Assembly: GCA_965219435.1 (NCBI GenBank)
Contig: OZ244743.1
Span: 682,001-746,000, forward strand
From: GCA-002733105 sp965219435
Lineage (GTDB): Bacteria > Pseudomonadota > Gammaproteobacteria > Nitrosococcales > Methylophagaceae
Length of the DNA stretch: 64,000 nucleotides
Reading direction: 5' to 3'
Both the position numbers and the translations under genes were made by a program. Under the pieces are notes generated by a model that saw only the letters and a list, made by a program, of their open reading frames with translations, was not told the DNA's origin and did no database searches. Positions 26,885 through 34,839 of this stretch are shown here, in pieces. Positions within the stretch are counted from its first letter, which is position 1. Each line of letters begins with the position of its first letter.

Positions 26885-27400
26885 TTACCAATACCGACGA
26901 GCACCCACATACCGCTTCATGTAATAAGGATTCGCTAGGGTATCTGTTTGCACCTTTTGTCGACTATTTGGTGAATGAATAAAGCGATTATTCCCCATAT
27001 AAATACCAACATGCGAAACTGCTTGCCCTATCGTTTTAAAAAAAAGTAAATCACCACTATTTAACTCTGTTCTGTTGATATGCTTGCCCTGTTTGAATTG
27101 TTCTGAGGCCTTTCTAGGAATAGTAATGCCATTCAAATGATGGCTGTACATGACCAATCCTGAGCAATCAAAGCCTTCATTGGGCGAAGCGCCGCCATAT
27201 TGATATCTGACACCTAATTGTGAGCTAGCCGATTTCACGATAAATTCACCCATTGTCTGGTTAATGTTAATGACTTGAGGGTTAGCAATCATTGTAGCCG
27301 GAGGATTGTTCGGTATGGTTGAACAGGCTGAGATTAAGAATAAAGTGAGATAACTCATCACTATTCTTTTCCCTATTTGAATAAAGCGATAGTTCAACAA
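26885..27400 (-). CDS. NlpC/P60 family lipoprotein endopeptidase
   Basis: This is a peptidoglycan-cutting cysteine peptidase of the NlpC/P60 family, 171 residues. It has a lipoprotein signal with lipobox LISAC near residues 22-26 and then the catalytic domain: Cys in FDCSGLV, His in SHVGIYMG, and the third residue in the FIHSP segment. The far ATG at 27400 supplies the basic residues (GKR) needed by the signal peptide, so I prefer it over the ATG 14 codons later. The mature protein should be anchored in a membrane facing the periplasm, as for E. coli MepS. Confidence 0.88.
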   Translation of the reverse strand: MLNYRFIQIGKRIVMSYLTLFLISACSTIPNNPPATMIANPQVININQTMGEFIVKSASSQLGVRYQYGGASPNEGFDCSGLVMYSHHLNGITIPRKASEQFKQGKHINRTELNSGDLLFFKTIGQAVSHVGIYMGNNRFIHSPNSRQKVQTDTLANPYYMKRYVGARRYW

Positions 27401-27454
27401 TGCTAATCCTCTCTTACTATGCTTTCAGTTTAATTCTTTAATCTTATAGACGGC

Positions 27455-28078
27455 CTAGTCTTCAAAAGGTGCGGGATCACCCAAACCTACGCGAATCACT
27501 TCTGGCATATCATCAATAAATTCAATAACGGTTGTTGGTTCTGCACCGCCAAATCCACCATCAAGGATCAAATCAACCTGTTTACCTAATCGATCCATCA
27601 TATCTTCTGGATCGGTCATCGGCATGTCTTCACCCGGATAAATCATCGTTGAGCTCATTAAAGGTTCATTGAGTTCTTCTAACAACGCCAAGGCAATCAG
27701 ATTATTAGGAATACGTAAACCAATGGTTTTACGTTTAGGATGTTGAAGACGACGTGGTACTTCTTTAGTCGCCGGCAAAACAAAGGTATAAGCACCCGGT
27801 GTATTCGCTTTAATAGCACGGTATACACTATTGTTGACTTTGGCATAGGTCGAAACCTCTGATAAATCACGACAGACTAAGGTGAAATTATGATCATCAT
27901 CTAATTGACGAATACGACGAATTTTATCCATTGCTGCCTTATCACCAATATGGCAACCCAGTGCGTAACCTGAATCGGTTGGGTAGACCACAACGCCGCC
28001 TTTACGAATAATGTCACACGCTTGAACAATTAAACGTTTTTGAGGGTTATCAGGGTGAATATGGAAAAACTGACTCAT
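27455..28078 (-). CDS. yciO: YciO family protein (Sua5/YrdC/YwlC fold)
   Basis: The 207-residue protein is closely similar to E. coli YciO throughout (MSQFFHIHPDNPQKR start, GGVVVYPTDSGYALGC, KRKTIGLRIPNN). Related YrdC/TsaC proteins make threonylcarbamoyl-AMP for the t6A modification of tRNA; YciO itself is a paralogue whose exact role is less certain. I chose the ATG at 28078, matching the family and preceded by AAGG. A longer frame to 28123 has no support. It lies downstream of rnm, as the two genes also neighbour in enteric bacteria. Confidence 0.93.
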   Translation of the reverse strand: MSQFFHIHPDNPQKRLIVQACDIIRKGGVVVYPTDSGYALGCHIGDKAAMDKIRRIRQLDDDHNFTLVCRDLSEVSTYAKVNNSVYRAIKANTPGAYTFVLPATKEVPRRLQHPKRKTIGLRIPNNLIALALLEELNEPLMSSTMIYPGEDMPMTDPEDMMDRLGKQVDLILDGGFGGAEPTTVIEFIDDMPEVIRVGLGDPAPFED

Positions 28079-28239
28079 GTAAAACCTTTTTGAAAATAGT
28101 AACGCGTTTTGAACGGCTTGCACTTAATAGAAAACTATTTTTAGACTTGTAAGGATATACCTTTTTGCGAGAAACCGTGAATAATGCTCCGTGTGAGACT
28201 CATAAAAATTGTCAAGCAAGCCATAGACTTAAATCAACA

Positions 28240-29088
28240 TTATGGAATCACTGACCAGGTAGACCAAATAGGAATACAACTTTTTGGAAGCGCCGCCAAC
28301 TTTCCTAGCTCGACCCACTCATTAGCAGGCGTATGGAAGTCAGAACCGCAAGAAGCCAATAATTCGAACTGTTCGGCCAATCGTGCCAAGTTTTTAACTT
28401 CTTCTGGATGTTGCCGCCCCGATACCACTTCAAAGCCAACCCCGCCCGCTTCTTTAAACTCACTAATCAGTCGACGTAGTTTAGTCGCCGTCATTTTATA
28501 ACGTGCCGGATGTGCAATAACGGCTTGGCCACCAGCAGCGTTGATCCAAGTCACAGCATCACTTAAACTTGCCCAGTCACCTGACACATAGCCCGGCTTG
28601 TTTTTGACCAAAAAGCGTTTAAACACATCACTAATATCGTTAGCATGGCCCTGCTCAACTAAAAATTGAGCAAAATGTAATCGTCCTAACATGACATCAG
28701 AGGCATATTTTAGAGCGCCTTCTAATGCACCCGTGATTCCTGCTTTTTCCAATCTTTCGGCCATTTTTTGAGCACGGTCAACGCGAAACGATCTCATCGT
28801 CATCAAACCTTGCTGTAAGGTGGCATTCTCGATATCAATATTTAATCCGACAATATGAACGGTGCCTCCTCCCCACGTTACGGATATTTCGACACCCGCT
28901 ATCAGGGTTAAATCAGTATTTTTTGCCGCCTGCTGAGCGGCGAGAATACCTTCAGTGCCATCGTGGTCGGTCAAGGCTAAAACATCAACGCCCTGCACTA
29001 TCGCACGAGCAATAAGATCTTCTGGCGATAAGGCACCATCTGAGGCAAGGGAGTGAGAATGTAAGTCATAACAAGTCATTGTTGTCAT
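28240..29088 (-). CDS. rnm: PHP-domain 5'-3' exoribonuclease RNase AM (YciV)
   Basis: This is a metal-dependent phosphoesterase of the PHP family, 282 residues. The PHP metal ligands are visible as DLHSHS near residue 8, ALTDHDG near residue 38, GVEIS near residue 65, the IAHPAR segment, and CGSDFH near the end. In E. coli the orthologue YciV (earlier TrpH) matures 5' ends of rRNA and degrades short RNA. It sits 161 bases upstream of yciO on the same strand; that gap holds no gene I can support. It is divergent from yciB by 44 bases. Confidence 0.92.
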   Translation of the reverse strand: MTTMTCYDLHSHSLASDGALSPEDLIARAIVQGVDVLALTDHDGTEGILAAQQAAKNTDLTLIAGVEISVTWGGGTVHIVGLNIDIENATLQQGLMTMRSFRVDRAQKMAERLEKAGITGALEGALKYASDVMLGRLHFAQFLVEQGHANDISDVFKRFLVKNKPGYVSGDWASLSDAVTWINAAGGQAVIAHPARYKMTATKLRRLISEFKEAGGVGFEVVSGRQHPEEVKNLARLAEQFELLASCGSDFHTPANEWVELGKLAALPKSCIPIWSTWSVIP

Positions 29089-29132
29089 TTTACGTTAAAA
29101 TGAAAGGCGTTACCTTTTAAAGCAAACACACC

Positions 29133-29735
29133 ATGAAATTATTTTTTGATTTTTTACCGATCGCCCTGTTTTTTATCGCTTATAAATTTGGTGGTGGTCT
29201 CTACCACTGGGGTGGTCAGGAATATGACATCAAGGGCATCTATGTCGCCACAGCAGTGATGATCATCGCTTCAATATTACAAGTTACAATCACTTGGATG
29301 CTCACCAGAAAGGTCGAAAAATCACATTTAATCACCTTAGTCTTAGTGCTCGTTTTAGGTGGTGCCACACTGTGGTTACAAAATCCTGACTTCATCAAAT
29401 GGAAGCCCACTGCGGTCAATTGGCTATTTGCTGTTGCATTTATAGCCGCCCATGTCTTCACCGATAAGTCTTTGCTAGAACGCATGATGGCTGAACATAT
29501 TCAATTACCCAGCCCAATTTGGTTCAAACTGAATATTGCTTGGGTGTTGTTTTTTATCGGCTCAGGTTTAGCCAATCTTTATGTCGCGTTTAACTTTGAT
29601 GAGGCGACATGGGTTAACTTCAAACTGTTTGGTTTATTAGGGTTAACCATCCTATTTATAATTGGTCAATCTGTCTACCTGGCTAAACATGCCATCGAGC
29701 CCGCTAAATCTGAATCCTATGAGGATATTAAATAA
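29133..29735 (+). CDS. yciB: Inner-membrane protein YciB (septation protein A)
   Basis: The 200-residue protein has about five or six membrane segments, with the family's start MKLFFDFLPIALFFIAYK and the IWFKLNIAWVLFFI and ANLYVAFNF segments. YciB interacts with cell-elongation and division proteins in E. coli; its mechanism is unclear. Its stop codon overlaps the yciI start (TAATG), and yciI overlaps the bolA-like gene, so the three form one operon. Confidence 0.95.
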   Translation: MKLFFDFLPIALFFIAYKFGGGLYHWGGQEYDIKGIYVATAVMIIASILQVTITWMLTRKVEKSHLITLVLVLVLGGATLWLQNPDFIKWKPTAVNWLFAVAFIAAHVFTDKSLLERMMAEHIQLPSPIWFKLNIAWVLFFIGSGLANLYVAFNFDEATWVNFKLFGLLGLTILFIIGQSVYLAKHAIEPAKSESYEDIK

Positions 29736-30034
29736 TGCTCTATGCCATCATCAGTGAAGATGTTGCTGACAGCTTAAGTCGCCGTCTAACGGCAAGGCCA
29801 GCACACCTTGAACGGTTAAATGAATTACAACAACAAGGTCGTTTGATCTTGGCTGGCCCTCATCCTGCCATTGATAGTGAAGATCCTGGATCAAATGGTT
29901 TTACAGGCAGTTTAGTCGTAGCAGAATTTATAGATTTAACAGATGCACAAGCATGGGCGGATAGCGATCCTTATATCGAAGCCGGTGTTTATGCCCATGT
30001 CACCGTCAAACCTTTTAAGAAAGTATTACCATGA
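29735..30034 (+). CDS. yciI: YciI family protein
   Basis: This is a small cytoplasmic protein of the YciI/dimeric alpha-beta barrel fold, 99 residues. Family features are the start MLYAIISEDV, the ARPAHLERLNELQQQGRLILAGP segment with the conserved histidine, and the C-terminal FAxAEP-like region SDPYIEAGVY. The biochemical role of YciI in most bacteria is unknown. It is translated between yciB and the bolA-like gene with overlaps at both ends. Confidence 0.93.
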   Translation: MLYAIISEDVADSLSRRLTARPAHLERLNELQQQGRLILAGPHPAIDSEDPGSNGFTGSLVVAEFIDLTDAQAWADSDPYIEAGVYAHVTVKPFKKVLP

Positions 30035-30297
30035 CTGATACCACTAGCAAACTAGAAGCAAGGCTTAATAGTCTCAATCCAAGTTACTTAAAAATACGGG
30101 ATGATAGCGCCTTGCATGCAGGTCATGCCGGCAATACTGGCGGCAGTCACTACACGATCACCATTGTGAGTGATGCCTTCAACGGTTTATCACTGATTAA
30201 CCGACATCGCGAGGTATATGAAGCCGTTGGAGACTTGATGACGAGCGACATTCACGCATTGAGTATTGTCGCTAAAACATCTGCTGAATTTGGTTGA
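30031..30297 (+). CDS. BolA/IbaG family protein
   Basis: This 88-residue protein has the BolA-fold: a KIRDDSALHAGH segment with the conserved histidines that coordinate an iron-sulfur cluster with a monothiol glutaredoxin, followed by SHYTITIVSDAFNGLSLINRHREVYE, and the C-terminal IHALSIVAKTSAEF. Family members act in iron-sulfur cluster transfer. It starts inside the yciI stop (ATGA). This could be called BolA or IbaG; the sequence alone does not decide. Confidence 0.92.
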   Translation: MTDTTSKLEARLNSLNPSYLKIRDDSALHAGHAGNTGGSHYTITIVSDAFNGLSLINRHREVYEAVGDLMTSDIHALSIVAKTSAEFG

Positions 30298-30365
30298 AAT
30301 AGAACATTGTTTGATGACTGTCACCTTAGCGAAATCAGCCATTAGTTAAACGCGTTACTAATAAC

Positions 30366-31694
30366 TTAACCTGCAATTTTCATATTATCAATCCACACTG
30401 ACCCCGTGCGGGTATTGCCGCGCATATTAATGTCATTACCGATCGCTTGAATACCCATAAACATCTCGCGTAAATTACTGGCAATGGTGAATTCATCAAC
30501 AGCATATTGAATCTCGCCATTTTCTACCCAGAAACCTGCCGCACCCTGTGAATAATCGCCAGTTACAATATTAACGCCCATTCCCATCGTTTCAGTGACA
30601 ACAATACCCGTGCCCATTTCTTTGAGTAAATCAGCAAAAGCTAAATCACCACTATCAATCGTCAAATTATGTACGCCACCCGAATTAGCCGTGGTTGCCA
30701 TTTTCAGTTTTCGAGAAGAATAACTATCTAAAACATAGCCTTGCAATACACCTTCAGTAATAATATCGCGCGTCTGGGTCGCTACACCGTCACCGTCAAA
30801 GGCAGTACTGCCTAATGCCTTTAATAAGCGTGGTTGCTCATGAATGTGCATAAATTCAGGGAAAACCTGTTTACCAAGTTGATCAAGTAAAAACGTTGAT
30901 TTGCGATATAAAGCACCGCCTCGAATTGCTGAAATAAATTGACCAAATAACGATGGCGCTACTTCTGCAGCAAAAATAACAGGGTATGACCCCGTGGTCA
31001 TTGCACGTGCATTTAGGCGGCGTAATGTATTTTTTGCAGCGCGTTCGCCAATGTTTTTTGCTGCGTCTAGGTCTACCGAATCACGGGCAATATCGTACCA
31101 ATAATCACGTTGCATGCCATGATCATCATCGGCAATTAAAGTACAAGATATGCTGTGGCGACTACTAATCGTACTCCCAATAAAGCCATGACTATTGGCA
31201 TACACCCGCCCACCTTCATGACTTGATACGCTTGCCCCTTCTGAATTATTAATACGTGGATCAATATCAAAACCTGCTTGCTCACATTCCGTTGCGATCA
31301 TGATGGCGCGTTCAGCATCAATATCCCAAGGATGATAAAGCGATAAGTCAGGAAATTCAGTCGCCATCAAATCAGCATCCGCCAAACCAGCGCAATCATC
31401 CGCTTGCGTATGTTTTGCAATACCACTCGCTGCTTTTACCGCGTCAGCAATCGCTTCAGGTCTTAAATCTGAGGTGCTGGCAGACGCTTTGCTTTGACCA
31501 AAATAAACGGTGATACCTAAACCAGTATCATTATTGTATTCCAGCGTTTCTACATCACCTTGTCGGACGGTAACTGACAAACCTTTACTCTGACTTACGC
31601 CGACTTCTGCTGCACTCGCACCTTGTAATTTTGCTTGCTGTAAGGCAACTTCCGCAGCATGCTCAAGGGCTGCATTATTTAAATGGTCACTCAT
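30366..31694 (-). CDS. pmbA: Metalloprotease PmbA/TldE
   Basis: PmbA (TldE) is the partner of TldD; the heterodimer is a metalloprotease that removes leader sequences, first known for microcin B17 maturation and CcdA turnover. The 442-residue length and the TldD/E-family blocks (for example the SYSSRKLKMATTANSGG region and the closing RGNTRTGSVWIDNMKIAG) are present. The catalytic HExxxH of TldD is absent, as expected for the E subunit. tldD is not in the window. Confidence 0.96.
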   Translation of the reverse strand: MSDHLNNAALEHAAEVALQQAKLQGASAAEVGVSQSKGLSVTVRQGDVETLEYNNDTGLGITVYFGQSKASASTSDLRPEAIADAVKAASGIAKHTQADDCAGLADADLMATEFPDLSLYHPWDIDAERAIMIATECEQAGFDIDPRINNSEGASVSSHEGGRVYANSHGFIGSTISSRHSISCTLIADDDHGMQRDYWYDIARDSVDLDAAKNIGERAAKNTLRRLNARAMTTGSYPVIFAAEVAPSLFGQFISAIRGGALYRKSTFLLDQLGKQVFPEFMHIHEQPRLLKALGSTAFDGDGVATQTRDIITEGVLQGYVLDSYSSRKLKMATTANSGGVHNLTIDSGDLAFADLLKEMGTGIVVTETMGMGVNIVTGDYSQGAAGFWVENGEIQYAVDEFTIASNLREMFMGIQAIGNDINMRGNTRTGSVWIDNMKIAG

Positions 31695-31733
31695 ATTGAT
31701 AGCTCAACCTCATCAATTTTTTTGTCTCGAAGA

Positions 31734-31842
31734 TAAAACCTTGGCAGCGCTAATGCCCGCACGTATTTAATGAAATAATTAAATATAAGGTTTTAAGATA
31801 ATCAGCGTTTTCTATGCTTTTGATGAAAGCTACTTCGCTGAT
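31734..31842. other. Structured intergenic region upstream of pmbA
   Basis: The 233-base gap between moeB and pmbA holds two nested sets of inverted repeats. First, TAAAACCTT (31734-31742) with AAGGTTTTA (31787-31795), enclosing ATTTAAT/ATTAAAT around a six-base loop. Second, ATCAGCG (31801-31807) with CGCTGAT (31836-31842), enclosing GCTTT/AAAGC. This could be a folded leader, a terminator of moeB, or a small RNA; no gene call is supported. Confidence 0.35.
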
Positions 31843-31927
31843 GTTGAATGAGAATAATAAATCTACAGTAGTTTATCTTTTATCACCCATCGCTTTTTTA
31901 AAGCTTAATACACTGATATGTTCATCA

Positions 31928-32683
31928 TCATTTTTGGTCAATTTTTTCACATATTGGACACTGAGGGTTTTGTCGCAATTTAAGTTCACGCCACGTCATA
32001 GCAAAGGCATCGAAGATCATTAATCGTCCCGCTAAAGACTCGCCAACATCAGCCAGTAATTTCACTGTTTCCACGGCCTGCATACTGCCGATAATTCCCA
32101 ATAATGGCGATAACACACCGCTTTCTGAACAGGTTTGCTGTAACTCACCGTTATCTTCATAAATGCAACGATAACATGCACTTCCCGTTTTACGTGGATC
32201 ATACACCGTCACTTGCGCTTCCATTCTAATCGCGGCACCGGAGACTAATGGCGTATTGCGTTGTTGAGTGACCTTATTTAATAAAAAACGGGTCGCAAAA
32301 TTATCACTACAATCCACCACTACATCAGCCGCCTTAACGGCCAAGTTTAAGGCTTGCTCACTCAATCTAATTGCATGAGTTTCAATGTGAATATCACTAT
32401 TAATAGCACGTAAACTCTCCGCCGCCGATTCAACTTTAAGTCGGCCAATATCTTGCTCACCATGAATGATTTGTCGTTGTAGATTAGATAATTCGACCAC
32501 ATCATCATCCACTAGCGTCAAATGCCCCACGCCCGCAGCAGCTAAATACATTGCAACCGGAGAACCCAGTCCGCCTAAACCTATAATTAATACGCGGCCA
32601 TCGAGCAGTTTTTGCTGACCGAGAATATCTATCTGGGGTAATAAAATTTGGCGACTATAACGTAGCAGCTGATCATCATTCAT
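31928..32683 (-). CDS. moeB: Molybdopterin-synthase adenylyltransferase MoeB (HesA/MoeB/ThiF family)
   Basis: This enzyme adenylates the C-terminal glycine of a small sulfur-carrier protein (MoaD or ThiS type). The 251 residues include the ATP-binding GLGGLGSP near residue 36, the arginine-finger region LSNLQRQIIH, and a zinc site formed by CYRC and CPIC near the C-terminus. MoeB and ThiF are hard to tell apart; its place next to prmC is a common gammaproteobacterial arrangement for moeB. It lacks a rhodanese domain. Confidence 0.92.
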   Translation of the reverse strand: MNDDQLLRYSRQILLPQIDILGQQKLLDGRVLIIGLGGLGSPVAMYLAAAGVGHLTLVDDDVVELSNLQRQIIHGEQDIGRLKVESAAESLRAINSDIHIETHAIRLSEQALNLAVKAADVVVDCSDNFATRFLLNKVTQQRNTPLVSGAAIRMEAQVTVYDPRKTGSACYRCIYEDNGELQQTCSESGVLSPLLGIIGSMQAVETVKLLADVGESLAGRLMIFDAFAMTWRELKLRQNPQCPICEKIDQK

Positions 32684-32718
32684 CGGTTTTGTTACACCTG
32701 AAATTTTTTGAGGTCAGA

Positions 32719-33549
32719 TTATACCGCGACTTTTCCCATTGTGACGCGGTCATTGCCACCAAAGTCTTGTTGCGATGACACATCACTAAACCCAGCCTCA
32801 ATGAATAATTGTTGTATTTTATCAGCCTGATTATAGCCATGCTCAATCATTAGCCACCCTCCCGACTTTAAGCAGCGCTGAGAGTCGACCACTATCTGAC
32901 GAATATCATCTAGGCCATCAATGCCTGATGCTAATGCTGACATAGGTTCAAAGCGCACATCGCCTTGCGATAAGTGAACATCATTCGCCTCAATATAAGG
33001 AGGATTACTAATCACCATATCCAATGAATTATCAGCCACAGCGGCTAGCCAACTACCTTGCCAAAAAGATACATTATTGAGTTGGTGTGTCACGGCATTA
33101 TGTTTTGCGACTTTAAGTGCCGCCATCGAAAAATCCATAGCGACTATGTGTGCTGTTGCTTGTTCAATAGCTAAAGACAAAGCAATCGCACCAGAACCTG
33201 TGCCTAAATCAGCCACACACATATTAGGTTTGAGCTTATCTAGGGCCAAAGAGACTAACCGTTCGGTATCAGGGCGTGGAATCAAAGTATCTGATGTCAC
33301 CTTCAAATCCAGCGTCCAAAAACCGCGTTGTCCCGTTAAATAGGCAACCGGATTTCCCTGTTTTCGCTGTGTAATAAGATCAGCCCATTGCGCCTGCTGT
33401 TCATCAGTTAATAATTTATCAGGCCAGGCATGTAAATAGGCTGTTTGACAGTTGAGTAGGTGGCATAACAACACACGACCGTCTATCTGAGGGCTTTCAC
33501 CACCAGCAAGTTCAACATAGCCATACTGCAACGCTTGAGCAATATTCAT
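32719..33549 (-). CDS. prmC: Release-factor glutamine methyltransferase PrmC
   Basis: PrmC methylates the glutamine of the GGQ motif in peptide-chain release factors. The 276 residues show the N-terminal helical domain, SAM-binding DLGTGSGAIALSLA near residue 115, and the catalytic NPPYIE motif. Family members usually follow prfA; here prfA is not upstream. Its ATG directly follows the stop (TAAATG) of a 45-codon open frame with a ribosome site, a possible leader peptide. Confidence 0.95.
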   Translation of the reverse strand: MNIAQALQYGYVELAGGESPQIDGRVLLCHLLNCQTAYLHAWPDKLLTDEQQAQWADLITQRKQGNPVAYLTGQRGFWTLDLKVTSDTLIPRPDTERLVSLALDKLKPNMCVADLGTGSGAIALSLAIEQATAHIVAMDFSMAALKVAKHNAVTHQLNNVSFWQGSWLAAVADNSLDMVISNPPYIEANDVHLSQGDVRFEPMSALASGIDGLDDIRQIVVDSQRCLKSGGWLMIEHGYNQADKIQQLFIEAGFSDVSSQQDFGGNDRVTMGKVAV

Positions 33550-33687
33550 TTAAAGAAACATTGACCTCACTGACACCCCTAGACTAGAACCCAAACCAAG
33601 AAAGGCTCGTTTCAATAGTAAAGCTGGTTGATTGAAGGTCGCCAGTACCAAACTACAGTCAGTGGTTGCTAACGTTATTGCTTGCAT
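33550..33687 (-). CDS. Possible 45-aa leader peptide before prmC
   Basis: This short open frame begins at an ATG with an AAGGA-type site seven bases upstream (AGGAATCAAAATG) and ends with a stop codon immediately followed by the prmC ATG. The peptide (start MQAITLATTD) is mildly hydrophobic with no recognisable motif. Its position would couple its translation to prmC. It could equally be chance, since the prfA gene usually found here is missing. Confidence 0.3.
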   Translation of the reverse strand: MQAITLATTDCSLVLATFNQPALLLKRAFLGLGSSLGVSVRSMFL

Positions 33688-33706
33688 TTTGATTCCTTAT
33701 GTCTCA

Positions 33707-34018
33707 TCAGCTAATGCGATAAACATCCAAATTCACTTTACTCACTTGCCGACCTAACATAATAACTTCACCGGTATATTGCTGTTGCATATCACTCGCA
33801 AACTCAAAAAAATAGAAACGCTGAAACTGCATCCGCCCATGACGATTACGCTTTAACCGTATTTTTTTCCACCCCACCGTATCATTTAAAAATGTTACGC
33901 CATATTGATCACAACTGCGTTGTGCCGCTGCAATCGCTAGCTCGGCTGCGCCACGGCTATCCCACCAAAACCACAGCAACCCCAGCAATAACAAAATTGT
34001 TAAACCATTATCAATCAC
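33707..34018 (-). CDS. DUF3301 family membrane-anchored protein
   Basis: A small protein of unknown function: one N-terminal membrane segment (LTILLLLGLLWFWWDS), then a basic soluble part with AAQRSCDQYGVTFLNDTVGWKKIRLKRNRHGR, the pattern of DUF3301. I chose the GTG at 34018 because it overlaps the rsmE stop (GTGA) and has a GGAG site seven bases upstream, giving 103 residues. An ATG at 34033 in the same frame would add five residues. Confidence 0.78.
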   Translation of the reverse strand: MIDNGLTILLLLGLLWFWWDSRGAAELAIAAAQRSCDQYGVTFLNDTVGWKKIRLKRNRHGRMQFQRFYFFEFASDMQQQYTGEVIMLGRQVSKVNLDVYRIS

Positions 34019-34743
34019 CCTAAATCTCCCCATAGGGTTTGCACGGCGGCCAAAGCAGCGACACTAGCTGTTTCTGTTCGTAAAATACGCGGACCAAACC
34101 TTACTGGCTGATACCCTAAGTCGACTGCTCGTTGAATTTCTATCTCACTTAAACCACCTTCAGGGCCGACTAATAAGGTGATGTTTTCTTGCTTTTCTAA
34201 TGTTCTAAATCCGGTTTCCGCTAACGGGTCTAACACCAATCGGCATCCTAGTTTATTTTCTAGCAATGAATCCTCCAATGGCATCACCGTTGATAATTCT
34301 GGTAACACACTACGACCACTTTGCTCACAGGCACTGACCACGACCCCCTGCCAATGGGCCCAACGCTTCTCATCTCGCCCACCAGAAAGTTGAACATTAC
34401 ACCGTTCTGTCATCACAGGAATAATCCGTGTCACTCCCAACTCAACCGCTTTTTGCAGGGCATAATCCATCCGTTCACCACGCGAAATACCTTGTAATAA
34501 GGTAATCGTTAAGGATGATTCATTGTTGACGCTCACTTGAGATAATAATCGAACCGATGATTCACGCTTTGCCACTGTTTCTAACACGGCATCACGCTCA
34601 AATCCTCGACCATTAAACACACGTAAGGCATCGCCTTGCCGCAGGCGCAACACTTGTACCGCATGACGATGTGCAGCATCAGGTAAAGTGAATAGCTCGT
34701 CATTTTCATTAAGTTCAGAGCAATAAAATCGTGTAATTCGCAT
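34015..34743 (-). CDS. rsmE: 16S rRNA (uracil1498-N3)-methyltransferase RsmE
   Basis: RsmE methylates U1498 in the decoding region of 16S rRNA. The 242-residue SPOUT-class enzyme starts MRITRFYCSE, has the conserved HRHAVQVLRLRQGD substrate region, and ends with the knotted SAM-binding motifs LLVGPEGGLSEIE and LGPRILRTETA-like FGPRILRTETASVAAL. It is translationally linked to the DUF3301 gene. Confidence 0.96.
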   Translation of the reverse strand: MRITRFYCSELNENDELFTLPDAAHRHAVQVLRLRQGDALRVFNGRGFERDAVLETVAKRESSVRLLSQVSVNNESSLTITLLQGISRGERMDYALQKAVELGVTRIIPVMTERCNVQLSGGRDEKRWAHWQGVVVSACEQSGRSVLPELSTVMPLEDSLLENKLGCRLVLDPLAETGFRTLEKQENITLLVGPEGGLSEIEIQRAVDLGYQPVRFGPRILRTETASVAALAAVQTLWGDLG

Positions 34744-34802
34744 TAATTTTCATCATCACTAGTCAAAAGTATGCACTTAGTTTACATGGAGTTGCTGAGT
34801 GT

Positions 34803-34833
34803 TTGAATGTTAGCTAAAAGGTATTGCTATAAT
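34803..34833 (+). promoter_or_regulatory. Extended -10 promoter of the inositol-phosphatase-like gene
   Basis: TGCTATAAT is a perfect extended -10 element (TATAAT at 34828-34833), with a TTGAAT at 34803-34808 as a poorly spaced (19-base) -35. The expected start of RNA falls on or beside the ATG at 34840, so the message may have almost no leader. Confidence 0.45.
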
Positions 34834-34839
34834 CTCACC

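Noticed and set aside
28184..28501. Plus-strand frame at the end of rnm.
   Set aside because: It is antisense to conserved rnm codons and has no start signal.
31814..32023. 69-codon plus-strand frame over the moeB end.
   Set aside because: It overlaps the conserved zinc-site end of moeB, has no ribosome site, and contains no recognisable domain.
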